The notes: a model not told the origin generated them from the sequence alone. Counted from the stretch's first letter, positions 47,625 through 58,236 are shown. The stretch is 64,000 nucleotides of DNA from Tanypteryx hageni (GCA_028673005.1 CM054115.1:53209738-53273737), one strand, 5' to 3'. Made by a program: numbers and translations.

Positions 47625-47905
47625 AGGCACAGACTGGTGTGTTAGTCTTAGTAAACTTAGTCTACTCTAAATACTATCCAGAATGCACCTGATTCTAAAG
47701 ATAATTTACCAACTCTTCGTCTAACACTGCCTGAATGAAAAACATAGAAACTGACGTGACTGCAGGTATTAGTTTTACGAAAAGAGAAAGATGCCATGCT
47801 CTAAGAATAAAACAGAACACATCCGTTTCTATGTATTACTTGAAATAACAAAATGCAAAGCCAAGGGTAAATATAAACGAAAATAGATATGAAACCAGGG
47901 CAACT
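47625..47905 (+). repeat. ~290-bp direct repeat, copy 2
   Basis: Diverged partner of 44518-44805, about 3.1 kb downstream in the same orientation. Confidence 0.65.
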
Positions 47906-48187
47906 GTTCCCCTACGTCTATGCTAGCCGGAAAGTTTGTTTTCCCCAGTGTCTGTCCTTGCTCTCAGCGGCCCTGTCATCAACCGATAAATTTACGGAGT
48001 CAACCAAATTGCAGCATTTCCTCCTCAAGATTCTTGATGCATCTCTGGCGAAAGGTCGAGCCGACAAAATGCTTGTCACGCATCGTATTCCGCAAGATTA
48101 TCACCATAACTATCTCTACGAAAACCTCCACTCCATGCTAATCCAACCTCTTTTATGGGGAAAATGTAAACAAAGCAATGATTGCAA

Positions 48188-48897
48188 TTTTTACTTTCTC
48201 CATACGCAGTATATAGGAAAGTATTGTTTTCATGAAAAAAGTAACTTCGAGATTTCAACGGAAATATACGTTTTGAGGTCCCCTGAACACGTTTTGACCA
48301 TTTTCTCGATGATGTGTGCGTATGCGATAGCTTTTTTGTGGGTGCTCTAACTCAAAAAATATTAATCAGGTCATCGCGAAATTTTATGCATAACATTTTT
48401 ATGAAAGTCAAAAGAACTGATTATTCTTTGGTAAAAATCGGTCAACCGAAAGTGGGTGTTTACTCTTCTCACTTATCCGTTATTTTGAAATGTTTGCTTT
48501 AATATTTGATAAATGTAAAAATGTACTGGAATAAAGATTTTGGAAAATTTTCGTTTCTACAACCTTTGTTTGATACATTTTTCCATATAATGCATTGTTT
48601 AAGAGATATCTTATATTTTTCCTGCCACCACCACGCCACCTACCGACTGCTATTGTTAAAAATTGACGTCAGTTGCGTCATAGTAACGCTCCTTTTTCTT
48701 TTCTCAATTGTTGGAGCTTTGGGGCTATATCCAATATCAGAAGGCTATAGTTTGAGTTTATTTCTGTTCTTTGTCAAGTAAAATTTTCTCGCAGTTTCTT
48801 AAAATATTTATTATTATGTAACCTATTTGGAATTTTTAGAAATATTACAGGTATGGAAAAAGTCCTGTGGTGGTCACATCAGATTTTTATAGTTCTA
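48188..48897 (+). repeat. ~700-bp interspersed repeat, copy 2 (forward)
   Basis: Inverse of 7796-8508 throughout. The open frames at 47889-48350 and 48506-48781 run into or lie within this repeat and are not conserved in the other copy, so they are not genes. Confidence 0.75.
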
Positions 48898-49855
48898 CTA
48901 ATGTTTTATGAATATTTTAAAATTCTACTTATGAATCCTTCTTGGACTACAAAGAAATGAGATCTGATAAAATAATTTCTACTTTTCGGTATCTAACCGA
49001 AGTTCCTTCTCCATAAATTAACTTACGTAAAGGCCAATCTGCTTTAGCAAGAAACGTTCTCCACCTGCAACTTTTTTTAGATGAGATCATAAAATATAAT
49101 ATAGTTACGTGATGATACCTATAAACCGTTCACTCTAAAAAATTATTTTCACGCGTATTAATTAAATTTCCTTCTCCTCGATTACTTTGATTTGAGTCTA
49201 AGTGCACACAAAAATGTAGGTACTTTTATAATCCACTTTCGATGAAATACCACTGAAGGGGGCTGCTTTATAGCCAGAATGCGCTTCTGGTTCATAATAA
49301 TCCTGTTGCGACTATTGGAGATCTCTGAGATAAGTACCTACTCTTTTAATCTTTTGATTTTTAAGTGCTTGTTCTTGAATTTTTTCCAGCCGTTAGACGA
49401 GCTCGATTATTCTCTGACGAATAAAAATTCATGTAAAGATTTCGTCGTGGATAATGACTTTTTCTTCAACATTTACTCTCAACAACTCGATCTAAATATT
49501 TTTATCAGCCATAAAATCTTTACAGAATAAGCGTACGATTAATACGCTTTCCATAAATCCGGAAGCCATAAAATATTTATTTATCGACACATTATAAAGT
49601 TTATTGTTTCTTGAAAGCAAACTTTTGAACACGGGTGAGTAAGGGAAAACCTTATACGTTATCTATATATATATATAAATAAAGCACTACAGCAATGCGT
49701 GGCACGTTGGAGGTGCCGAGCTATGAGAATAACTTTGTATTGCTATACACAGCTGATACAGCTGGAATTGAAACATATTAGATTTTTGTATCATAATGAT
49801 AATATTGTATTGTAAAATCTGAAGATAAATCTGAGATAAAGAATTATAAAAGGAC
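48898..49855. other. AT-rich stretch, no gene seen
   Basis: The frame 49279-49530 has no domain. A short (TA)n run lies at 49663-49679. Confidence 0.5.
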
Positions 49856-49859
49856 GGGA

Positions 49860-50030
49860 GGAAAGAGATAAATAAGAAGACGGAGAAAAAGATGGAAAGC
49901 TATGAATTGTGACAGGAGGGAATGAGAGAGGTGGGAGAAAAGAGAGGAAGAGAGAGGGAGGGAGAGAGAGATAGGGAGGGAGATAGAGACAGAGGGAGAG
50001 AGGGAGGGAGAGAGAGAGGAAGGGATGGAC
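49860..50030. repeat. GA-rich unit at the 3' side of the LINE
   Basis: GAAAGCTATGAATTGTGACA followed by GGAGGGAATGAGAG and AGAAAAGAGAGGAAG leads into GAGAGGGAGG repeats. The same unit recurs at 56808-56818 plus 57373-57500, split there by a CR1 insertion, on the other side of the LINE. Confidence 0.75.
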
Positions 50031-50602
50031 AGACAGACAAACGACTTTATTAGGGCGAAATTGAGACTATGTAGTCCCTTCTTACATTTAACCCTTTCGT
50101 CATATAAGTAATTACAATATTTACAAAATAAGAGGAATTAAATACATACAGATTTTAACAAAATACAAATTAATTACAAGTTAATATATTTGTTAGTAGA
50201 TAACAGAGCATTACCAAAGAATGTTAGTTTTGTGGGTCATAAAAAACTGTGTATCGGTTATGTTTTAACACAGAAAAATTCCCACTGCGGAAAACACCTA
50301 CGAAGAGAAGAGAGGTGTAAAAAACCGCGAAAATTCCTAAATAGTTCAGGGGAAGGAAAAGAAAAAAAATCAATTATATGAGAAACAGAGAGAAAAAAAC
50401 ATTCATAAATACAAACATATGTACATACATTGATATCCATATGAGGGAGGGGGGTGAGAGGGGAACAGGGATTGTAGGGTAAGATATGCCTGGGAGATTA
50501 CATCGTCATTATGATACAGGAAAAATAAATTAAATAAAATTATAAATTTATGCCTAATAAGCGCATTCTTGTGACAACCTGAAAGAAAAGATAGAGTGTG
50601 GT

Positions 50603-53329
50603 TCAATGCATGGGAAGTGAGAGAAGATGCTTGTAATACAAGCGTTTAAAAGTGCTTAGAGATAGAGAGTTTTTTATTAACGTTGGAAGGCCATTCCAGA
50701 GTTTACAAGCAGTGACAGTAAAGGATTTGTTGTAAATTTCTGTTCTATGAAGTGGAGTTAGTAGTTTATCACATCCTCTGGTATTGCAATGGTGAACTGT
50801 ATTAATGGTGACAAAATTAGATGAAAGATAACAAGGGATGTTGTTATTTAGAATTTGATACAATAGAGAGAGAAGGTGAAGGTTTCTTCGGGAATCAAGT
50901 TTTAGCCAGGAGAGTCGACGGAAGTATTCTGAGACATGGTCAGATTTTTTAAGATTAAATATGAATCTGATGCAGGCGTTATGAGAACGTTGTAGCTTAA
51001 TGGCGAGTTCCTTTGATAAGTCCTGGTATACAACATCACAATAATCGAAGTGAGGAAAAATTAGGGAGGTCACTAGCTGTATTTTTAGTGACGAGGGAAG
51101 AATGTTAACGAGAGGCCTTAGAGTGTGTAAGGAGGAGTTTACCGTCTTGCAGATTTTTATTATATGATTATTCCAGGTGAGCGTTTCATTAATTAGAATC
51201 CCGAGATTTTTTACGATTTTGCAATAGGGTATAACTGAGCCGTTCAAAGACAGAGGAACTGATTCTGCAAGGTTTATAGATGCCAGTAGTTTCGGATAAC
51301 CGATTAAAATGGCTTGAGATTTCAAGGGGTTTATGGTGAGAAAATTATCGTAGCTCCATTCTTGAAGTTGAGCCAAGTCATGATTTATGTTAGCTATGGA
51401 AAGAGATAAGTTATTGGGTTTTGTGTCTAAGTAGATTTGGAGATCATCGGCGTACAAATGATGCTTGGAGTAAGTTAAGTATTGAGAACAATCATTTATG
51501 AATAAAGAGAACAATAGAGGACCTAAAATTGAGCCCTGCGGTACGCCTTGGTTAACATTAAGCCGAGAGGACGAGGAATCGTTGTAGATGACTTGCTGGG
51601 AACGGTTGCTAAGGTATGAAGAGAACCACTCTATTGAAGGTGAAGAGAATCTCATGCAGCGGAGTTTTGCTAGGAGTATGTCTTTATCTACTGAGTCAAA
51701 CGCTTTACTAAAATCAAGCAATATTAGTACCGTGAGTTTTCTGTCATCCATGTGTCTGCGTATATCATCAGTTATTTTAATTAGCGCGGTGGTGGTGCTA
51801 TGAGACTTCCGAAAGCCAGATTGATGGGGGTCAAGTAGATGATTAATGTCGAGAAAATCTGCTACCTGTTCGTGTGCAAGTCGCTCCAGGGCTTTTGATA
51901 AAGTGGGAAGAAAGCTAATCGGTCGATAGTCATTGTTTGCGGTGAGAGATTTCTTAGGAATTGGGCGGACTAACGCGTGTTTCCATTGCGATGGGAATTT
52001 TCCCTGTAATAAAGAGTGGTTGAAAATGTTAGTAAGTACGGGGAGTAGTAGATGTATTAATTTGTTTATAATAATTATAGGAATACCATCAGCACCCTGG
52101 GCTGTAGTTTTGATTCTGCGTATTGCTGAAAGTACGTTAAATTGCGAAACAGCTTTAAAGTGGAATTGTGGAGAACCGGATGACTCGTTCGCTTTTGCAG
52201 TAAGACTACTAATTACTTTGCGTTTTCGTTCTATGTCGATTGTTGTTGGATTCGTCGAGAAGCTCTCGTTAAGAGAATCTAGTGATATGTTTGGAGGTAA
52301 GGAAGAATCCTTGGACTTGCCAATTCCAAGGTGTCGCAGATTGTTCCATAAGGCGGATGTTGTAATATTGGAGGCGGATTTAGAATAAGCGAATTTTATT
52401 TTGGCATTTCTAATCTGTTGCTTGGTTTTGTTTATAATATTTTTGTAGGTATTGAACGTATTTGGGCATTTATTTGATTTGAAGAGACGAAAAATTGAAT
52501 CGCGTCGAGCCATCAATAGTTTTAAATCGGCCGTTATCCACGGGGCGCGAGGTTTAGAGACGCGTGTGGTTTTGATGGGTGCGTATTTATCGAGTAGATG
52601 TAAGAGAAAAGTGTTAAGTGCTTCAATTTTTGCGTCTATGTCGTCTGCATATTCAATAGTGTGCCACGGAAGACACGCAGCTTCGGATATTAAACTATCA
52701 TAGTCAAGGTTTTTAAAATTTCGTTGGGAGATAAATTTCTGCTTAAATTTTGGAGAGTTTAGTGAGTAGGCTAGAAAAATTAAGTCATGGGAGGAAATGC
52801 CCGGGACAGGTAATTGACCATGTGTGCAAACTTTATCTGGGTTAGCAGTAACTAATATGTAAATCAAAGTGGAAGAATTTTTAGTGTTATTTGTGGGTTT
52901 TAAAGGTAGTATGCTGAGGTTGTGCGATGTAAAAGAGTTTTTAAAAAAGACAGCATCGGAGGAGCTTGAGGCAAAATTTGCATTAAAGTCACCAGATATA
53001 ATTAAGTGCTCATAATCGTGTCTTAAGTTGGCAATGATCTCGTCAATGTCAGATAGATAACCAATTTTTGGAGGACGATAAACGATTCCTAACAATATTT
53101 TTTTTGAATTGACGACTACTTCAAGGAAGAGATATTCAGGTCTGCGGGAGTATTGCGCGTCGCTGGTGGCGATTACTTTACAAGCAAGGTCTTTACGGAC
53201 GTAGATTCCTACTCCCCCTCCTCCTTTCCCTATCCTATCATTGCGAAACAAGTTATACCCAGGTATTTCAACAGAAGAGCTCGAGATAGCGGGTTTCAGC
53301 CAAGTTTCGGACATGGTAATAGCATGTAC
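50603..53329 (-). CDS. Element A ORF2, endonuclease remainder plus reverse transcriptase
   Basis: From the methionine at 53314 this is a 903-residue open frame; true coding continues upstream to 53329. It starts at the ETWL motif carrying the catalytic Glu of the APE-type endonuclease. SGDFNAN (residues 107-113) and SSHD (174-177) complete the endonuclease active-site signature. The reverse transcriptase follows: RPISFLP (464-470), LLDFSKAFD with catalytic Asp (532-540), GVPQGSILGP (590-599) and YADD (621-624). The C-terminal region ends with KLWNGLP. It would nick DNA and copy its own RNA at the nick. It is cut off from its N-terminal 121 residues by the nested insertion, so it should be inactive. 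The LWNGLP-type tail suggests the CR1/Kiri/jockey group rather than RTE; the exact clade is uncertain. Confidence 0.88.
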   Translation of the reverse strand, partial: VHAITMSETWLKPAISSSSVEIPGYNLFRNDRIGKGGGGVGIYVRKDLACKVIATSDAQYSRRPEYLFLEVVVNSKKILLGIVYRPPKIGYLSDIDEIIANLRHDYEHLIISGDFNANFASSSSDAVFFKNSFTSHNLSILPLKPTNNTKNSSTLIYILVTANPDKVCTHGQLPVPGISSHDLIFLAYSLNSPKFKQKFISQRNFKNLDYDSLISEAACLPWHTIEYADDIDAKIEALNTFLLHLLDKYAPIKTTRVSKPRAPWITADLKLLMARRDSIFRLFKSNKCPNTFNTYKNIINKTKQQIRNAKIKFAYSKSASNITTSALWNNLRHLGIGKSKDSSLPPNISLDSLNESFSTNPTTIDIERKRKVISSLTAKANESSGSPQFHFKAVSQFNVLSAIRRIKTTAQGADGIPIIIINKLIHLLLPVLTNIFNHSLLQGKFPSQWKHALVRPIPKKSLTANNDYRPISFLPTLSKALERLAHEQVADFLDINHLLDPHQSGFRKSHSTTTALIKITDDIRRHMDDRKLTVLILLDFSKAFDSVDKDILLAKLRCMRFSSPSIEWFSSYLSNRSQQVIYNDSSSSRLNVNQGVPQGSILGPLLFSLFINDCSQYLTYSKHHLYADDLQIYLDTKPNNLSLSIANINHDLAQLQEWSYDNFLTINPLKSQAILIGYPKLLASINLAESVPLSLNGSVIPYCKIVKNLGILINETLTWNNHIIKICKTVNSSLHTLRPLVNILPSSLKIQLVTSLIFPHFDYCDVVYQDLSKELAIKLQRSHNACIRFIFNLKKSDHVSEYFRRLSWLKLDSRRNLHLLSLLYQILNNNIPCYLSSNFVTINTVHHCNTRGCDKLLTPLHRTEIYNKSFTVTACKLWNGLPTLIKNSLSLSTFKRLYYKHLLSLPMH

Positions 53330-55515
53330 ATCTACATCTACATATTACCCTGCAAGTCACCTTGACGGTGGATGGCAGGGGGTGCCGCGCACCAAGTTCC
53401 TAACTAATTATTATTCACTGTTATCTATTGTGGTCACGTATTGTCCTAGGGAAAAAGGACTCCTTATACCTCTCCGTCCTACTATCTATTTCGCGAATCT
53501 TGTCGTCATTATCCCTCCGTCCGATATACGTTGGTTGTCGAATAATATCCTTCATTTCATTTACGAATATCTCCGACCTATATTTATCTAGAAGTTTAAG
53601 TCTCGCCTGTAATCTACGATCTTTCAACGATGGCCAACTCAACTCATCAATGAGTAACGTAACGCTCTGTTTTTTATCGTAATTCTTTTTCACGAATCTA
53701 GCTGCTCGCCGCTGTATTTTTTCTAAATCCTTTATGAGTCCCCTCTGATATGGATCCCAAACCGCTGCTGCGTATTCCATTTGAGGTCTAACCAACGATA
53801 AATAACAGGATTCTCTCACCTTTTCCGTGCTTTTCCTGACTATCCTACGCACAAAAGCCAACTTCTTATTTGCCGCACCTATCACTCGTCTTATGTGGGT
53901 GTCCCAAGACAGGTCACGATTCAAGGTTACCCCGAGGTATTTCACGGATTCCGAAACAGGAATGATCTCACCATCTATCGAGTAGGTAAACACGGACGAT
54001 GGGCTTCTAGATTTCCAAAAGTTTAGAACGTTACTCTTTTTCTGATTGATTTCTAGCTGCCATTCCTTGCACCAAACAGATAACGCATCCAGATCATCCT
54101 GAAGCTGACGATGGTCGCTAGGACCACTAATTTCTCTATAGACTACGGTGTCATCCGCAAAAAGCCTGATATTACTTTTTACAACTGAGCTGATGTCGTT
54201 TATATAAAGCAAGAAAAGCATAGGTCCGATCACACTACCCTGCGGCACTCCAGAGACTACATCTGCCACACTCGAGGACTTCCCATCGATGACTACTTTT
54301 TGTTTTCTATTCCAAAGGAAAGCGCGAACCCAGTTAATGACTTTAACATTAACGCCAAGATTTCCCAATTTTAATAACAACTTACGGTGGGGAACCTTGT
54401 CAAAAGCTTTTCTAAAATCAAGGAACACTGCATCGACCTGCTTATTATTTTCGCCGCATGATAAAACATCATTCACAAACAGACCGAGTTGGGTGTCACA
54501 GGATCTACCTTTTCTGAAGCCATGTTGACAGCTGACTAAGAGCGATCTACTCTCAAGATAACGCATTGTGTTGCTAACAATAATGTGCTCCAAAATCTTA
54601 CATGATAATGATGTTAGAGAAATCGGCCTATAATTTTCGGGGTTTTCTTTGTCACCTCCCTTATGAATGGGTGTGACGTGTGCTAGTTTCCAATCATCAG
54701 GAACCTCACAGAGGGTAAGAGATTTCTCGAAAACTATCCGAAGGAAGGGAGCTATATCTTCTGCTAGTTCTTTTAATACACGCGCGGGAATTCCTTCTGG
54801 TCCAGGATTTTTGTTGGGCTTTATCGCACTCAGTTGCTTCGCTATTCCTGCCTCAGAGATTTTAATATTATCCATCCGAGTACATCCATCGGGAATAAGA
54901 TTATCTTTAAGTATATTTCCACCTGCCGTGAACGCCTTCGCGAAGTAAACGTTTAGTAGATTAGCTTTATCCTCCCCATCGTGAAGGATGTCTCCGGAAT
55001 CACATCGCAGGGAGGGTATTGAAGGACCCACTCCCTTGACTTCTCTTACGTAGGACCAGAACGCTTTTGGATCCTCCTTCAATTTTGTATTTAATACCTC
55101 ATTCCGGAAGGTGTTAAATGCGTTACGCATGGTTTTTCTCGCTAGTACGCGGGCACTGTTATACTCATGGACTATAGCTGTGCGATACTCATCGGAAGCG
55201 GTGGTAGGTATGTTTTTCAATTTTGCGTGGCTACGCCTCTGTCGTCTTAAGGCAATCCTGACTTCCTTATTAAACCAACGAGGTTCTTTCTTATCAGATT
55301 TTAACTTACTGGGGATAAATCTATTGATACCTCTTCCTAGTATATTCTTAAATAATAACCATGATGGCTCCATACCTAATCGTTCTGTCTTTTCACGATA
55401 ACTGACAAAGGTACTTTTGAGATGTAAGCTGAAACTTTTAAAGTCGGCCTTGGCGAAAGCGTATACATTCCGAAGAGGCTTAGGATGTCTTTTGAGCTTT
55501 AATTCGCACTCCGCG
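53330..55515 (-). mobile_element. CR1-like LINE (element B) nested in element A
   Basis: A 5'-truncated CR1-type LINE of about 2.19 kb on the minus strand. It lacks the endonuclease and begins just upstream of the region before RT. The 3' UTR (CCCCCTGCCATCCACCGTCA, then GGTGACTTGCAGGGTAATAT) ends in GATGTAGATGTA repeats. The last repeat unit merges with GATGTA of element A, so the junction is a microhomology. Related copies in the window are 56817-57372, 20749-21243 and 11720-11889. Confidence 0.88.
53421..55515 (-). CDS. Element B reverse transcriptase (CR1-like), N-terminally truncated
   Basis: An uninterrupted frame whose first 50 codons (55667-55516) are out-of-frame element A sequence; CR1-derived coding begins at about residue 51. 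Landmarks, numbered in the chimeric 748-residue frame: AFAKADF (70-76), NYRPISLTS (345-353), FLDFRKAFD with catalytic Asp417, SGVPQGSVIGP (472-482), FADD (503-506). The C-terminal MEYAAAVWDPYQ and RRAARFVKK region follows, ending FFPRTIRDHNR. An intact RT domain suggests a recent insertion. With no endonuclease it cannot act alone. Confidence 0.88.
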
Positions 55516-55878
55516 ATCGTTGGACGGGAGTAATGAGCGCAGTTCGTCGAAATGAGGGACAAGGCTTTGGGCGTTAAGATAGATAAGTTGGAAGGATCGG
55601 GGAAAAGGTTTAAGTTCTTCTGTAAGAAGACAATGTGTTGGAACTGGGATGGGTCGGGGAAAGCCATTATGGGAAGGAGGCGGACGGTTGGTGGTAAGAT
55701 GAGGAGTGTGATAATGAGTTCGTCTGTGGAAGCTTGGTCTGACCAGTGGGAAAAATTCAGGGGCGTTAGGGTTTAGGTATGGCACCCTGCAGTGTAACGG
55801 GACGAAAGCAGGTGCATTTGGGTTAAGAGTAGAATTAGGCTGAAGAGAAGCTTTGGTGGAAGGCTCAATGACAGACAT
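55516..55878 (-). CDS. Element A ORF2 N-terminal piece (start of the endonuclease)
   Basis: 121 codons before the CR1 junction. The Pro/Asn-rich N-terminus contains a near-duplicate, LNPNAPAFVPL (18-28) and LNPNAPEFFPL (35-45). Then IYLNAQSLVPHFDEL supplies the N-terminal Asn (residue 102) of an APE-type endonuclease. It stops at SND (119-121); the rest of the domain resumes on the other side of element B in the same frame. The frame as read continues a further dozen codons into element B to 55480, which is not original coding. Confidence 0.82.
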
Positions 55879-55904
55879 TTTGCGGGTAGTTGAGCAAGCG
55901 GCAA

Positions 55905-56515
55905 AAAAAAAAAATAATAATAATATATATAATAATATATATCTATGTAGAGGATGATTCAGGTAAAGAAGTGGTTGAGAAGGGCTATAATAAATTGATT
56001 AATGCACACGGGAAAGAGCACACATAGCGGAGAAGTAATGCTACAGTATATGCCAATGACTAAGTAACAATAATAAGAATACAAATTAATTATTAAGAAA
56101 TAATGAATGAGACACAACACTAAAGTAGCACTGGTAGAAAAAAAAAATAGAGGCAGAGATGAATGAAAGCATTAGAGGAAAACACTTGGTAGGAATTAAA
56201 CAATACTAAACTTAATCGGATAAAGAGCACTGAAATGGAAGTGGATGCTACGGTTGATTAAGGGGGATGCGAGAGGATTGCACTTAACACTGATTGGAGG
56301 AAATGAGAAGCACACCGAGAAACAATGAACACCACTAAATAGGATTTACGCCAACACGAAGGACACTTCGGCACGGGAAAAGGAGCACTAAAACAGTAGA
56401 AAACACTAAAATAAACACAGCACAGAAAACTAAGAGAGAAACCGAATAAGGGGAAATTTGATGCACCGGAACCACTTGGGAATGAGCACTAGGGAGAGGA
56501 CACTATGGGGAGGGG
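55905..56515. other. A-rich stretch upstream of element A
   Basis: Contains A12, AAT and ATATAT runs (55902-55950) and otherwise unremarkable sequence. It may be the 5' UTR of element A or its target site. No ORF1 protein is visible. Confidence 0.4.
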
Positions 56516-56517
56516 AC

Positions 56518-56663
56518 GGCAGGCGTCACAGGAACGGGGGTGGCAGGCGTCACGGGAATGGGGGTGGCAGGCGTCACGGGAACGGGGATGGCAGGCGTCA
56601 CGGGAACGGGGATGACAGGTGACACGGGAACGGGGATTGCAGGCGTCACAGGAACGGGGATGG
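56518..56663. repeat. 24-bp minisatellite, about six units
   Basis: The unit GGCAGGCGTCACGGGAACGG plus GGAT is repeated about six times with few substitutions. On the minus strand the 24-bp unit is open in one frame and reads as an octapeptide repeat (IPVPVTPA-like) with no ATG. GC content is far above the surroundings. Confidence 0.9.
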
Positions 56664-56689
56664 CTGGAAGAGGTCGATTTGAAGAGTAG

Positions 56690-56816
56690 GCACTGACAGG
56701 AGAGGAGAGAGGAAGGGAGTGAGAGAGAAAGGGAGTGAGAGAGGAAGGGAGTGAGAGAGAGAGGGAGAGATGAAGGGAGTGAAAGAGAAAGGGAGGGAGA
56801 GAGAAAGGGAAAGCTA
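56690..56816. repeat. GA-rich simple repeat
   Basis: GGAAGGGAGTGAGAGAGAAA-type units are repeated; they run into GGGAAAGCTATGA before the CR1 copy. Confidence 0.8.
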
Positions 56817-57372
56817 TGAAGCTATGAACAAAAAGCTGGCCTTTATAGGGAGAATAGTTCGAAATAGCTCCGAAAAAGTGAAAGAATTATGCTATTTATC
56901 CTTGGTTCGACCGCAGGTCGAATATGCTTCAGCTGTGTGGGATCCTTACGAAAAGGGACTCACTAACGAGATAGAAAAGGTTCAGCGCAGGGCAGCTAGA
57001 TTTGTAAAGAGGAATTACGATAGTAAACAAAGCGTAACATCATTAATAGAAAATCTGAAATGGACATCGTTAGAGGAACGTAGGCTGCAGGCTAGAATTA
57101 AACTACTGGAAAAATTTATGTCGGAGGGACTAGCGAATGAGGTAGTAGGACTTATCAGAAGCCCGACGTATTTCGGAAAGCAGGACAGTGAGGATAAGAT
57201 TCGCGAGATTGACTGCAGAACGGAGCGATATAGAGGATCGTTTTTCCCTAGGACGATAAGAGACCATAATAGGAAAAGATAACGTAGGAAAACTATGGAC
57301 CCTTGGTGCACTGCACCCCCTGCCATCCACCGAAAAGGTGACTTGCAGGGTATAATGTAGATGTAGATGTAG
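56817..57372 (+). mobile_element. CR1-like LINE, 5'-truncated copy (element C)
   Basis: A copy of about 555 bp holding only the end of the protein and the 3' UTR. From 56824 it reads NKKLAFIGRIVRNSSEKV, VRPQVEYASAVWDPYEKG, RRAARFVKRNYD and FFPRTIRDHNRKR, with a stop at 57280-57282. CCCCCTGCCATCCACCGAAA and GTGACTTGCAGGGTATAATG follow, then a (TAGATG)n tail. The frame is open, so the copy is younger than the one at 20749. It splits a GA-rich unit between GCTATGAA and TTGTGACAGG, as shown by the uninterrupted unit at 49896-49930. Confidence 0.88.
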
Positions 57373-57510
57373 AATTGTGACAGGAGGGAATGAGAGCGGT
57401 TGGAGAAAAGAGAGGAAGAAAGAGGGAGGGAGAAAGAGAGATAGGGAGAGAGAGACAGAGGGAGGGAGAGAAAGAGAAAGGGAGGGAGAGATAGAGAGAG
57501 AGGTCTTGGA
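57373..57510. repeat. GA-rich unit, other half
   Basis: TTGTGACAGGAGGGAATGAG continuing into AGAAAAGAGAGGAAG and GAGAGGGAGGGAG repeats matches 49906-50010 after removal of element C. Confidence 0.75.
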
Positions 57511-57599
57511 ACAAGATTCTGCAGATGAATTTTCAATTAGGTTTAACGAATTAGCTGCACATGGTATGAAAACTGCATTTTTACTGTTTTATTATTTTC

Positions 57600-58230
57600 C
57601 CCTGTAATCCATTGTAAATATAAACACGACATATTTGCCGAATTATCGTAAGTTTGGCCTCGGCAGTTTTTAATATCTAGAGATAACTCAGCTAACGTCG
57701 ATACTATAATATTTTCCAAATAACTTGCATCATGTTTGTTTATGTGTATGAAACCCAAGAAACCTTGTATTTGATGTTGTCTATCTACCTATCTTATTAT
57801 AAAAGCTAATTGGTCATTATGACTTATTTCAGGAGTAGAATCAACAATGATTTTAAAATATTTAGCATCCTTTATGTCATTAATAATTGTGTTTCTTACA
57901 TGTGTGGCCATTAACCCAATGAACTCATCGCATGTAATATTTGAAAGATAATTTACGTTTCCTATACCACAATTATTATAGTTTTCCAGATGGGTCTTTA
58001 GGAAACTATCAAATTCTGCTAAATACTCAATGCAACTCATAAAATTTCCTTTTTTGGAACTGCCATGTCCTATAAACCCCAATCCTAATGTTGCTAAAAG
58101 CTTCACCGTAGCAACCACTCTTCTCGAAACCTCATGCCAATAAATAGTTTGCTTTTTGTATTCTTTTATCATTTCACAATCAACTCTTCCACTAGTATTA
58201 GTACGCCGTAGATAAACACACACACACACA
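57600..58230 (-). pseudogene. hAT transposase fragment, DUF4371 / ZMYM1-like
   Basis: On the minus strand from about 58210: EYKKQTIYWHEVSRRVVATV, KLLATLGLGFIGHGS, CIEYLAEFDSFLKTH, FKIIVDSTPEISHNDQL and AFIIR. An in-frame TAG at about 57789-57791 follows, then GFLGFIHINKHDASYLENII and CRGQTYDNSANMS in the same frame. This is the DUF4371 region of hAT-type transposases related to ZMYM1-like proteins (RNase H-like fold). Similarity ends after NMS, and the frame upstream is lost at a CA microsatellite (58216-58236), so both ends are missing. One stop and two truncations make it a pseudogene. Confidence 0.8.
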
Positions 58231-58236
58231 CACACA
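58216..58236. repeat. CA microsatellite
   Basis: An (AC)n run at the upstream edge of the transposase fragment. Confidence 0.9.

Larger units (their letters stand above)
50024..55900 (-). mobile_element. Jockey-superfamily LINE (element A), split by a nested CR1
   Basis: A non-LTR retrotransposon on the minus strand. The protein frame starts at 55878, runs to 55516, is interrupted by a CR1 insertion (53330-55515), and resumes at 53329 to the stop at 50603. The 3' UTR has a minus-strand AATAAA (50046-50051) followed by a GTCTGTCTGTCC tail near 50024-50040. Both coding pieces are open and share one frame, so the copy was probably young when hit. The 5' boundary is unclear: 55900-56700 is A-rich and contains a 24-bp minisatellite, and no separate ORF1 was recognised. 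Confidence 0.8.

Noticed and set aside
47889..48781. 153- and 91-codon open frames
   Set aside because: They run into or lie within the ~700-bp interspersed repeat and are not open in the inverse copy at 7796-8508.
51588..52703. Plus-strand frames of 71-151 codons
   Set aside because: Antisense shadows of the element A reverse transcriptase frame.
53153..55401. Plus-strand frames of 70-116 codons
   Set aside because: Antisense shadows of elements A and B.
57015..57536. 173-codon minus-strand frame
   Set aside because: Antisense of the CR1 copy at 56817-57372 joined to GA-rich simple sequence.
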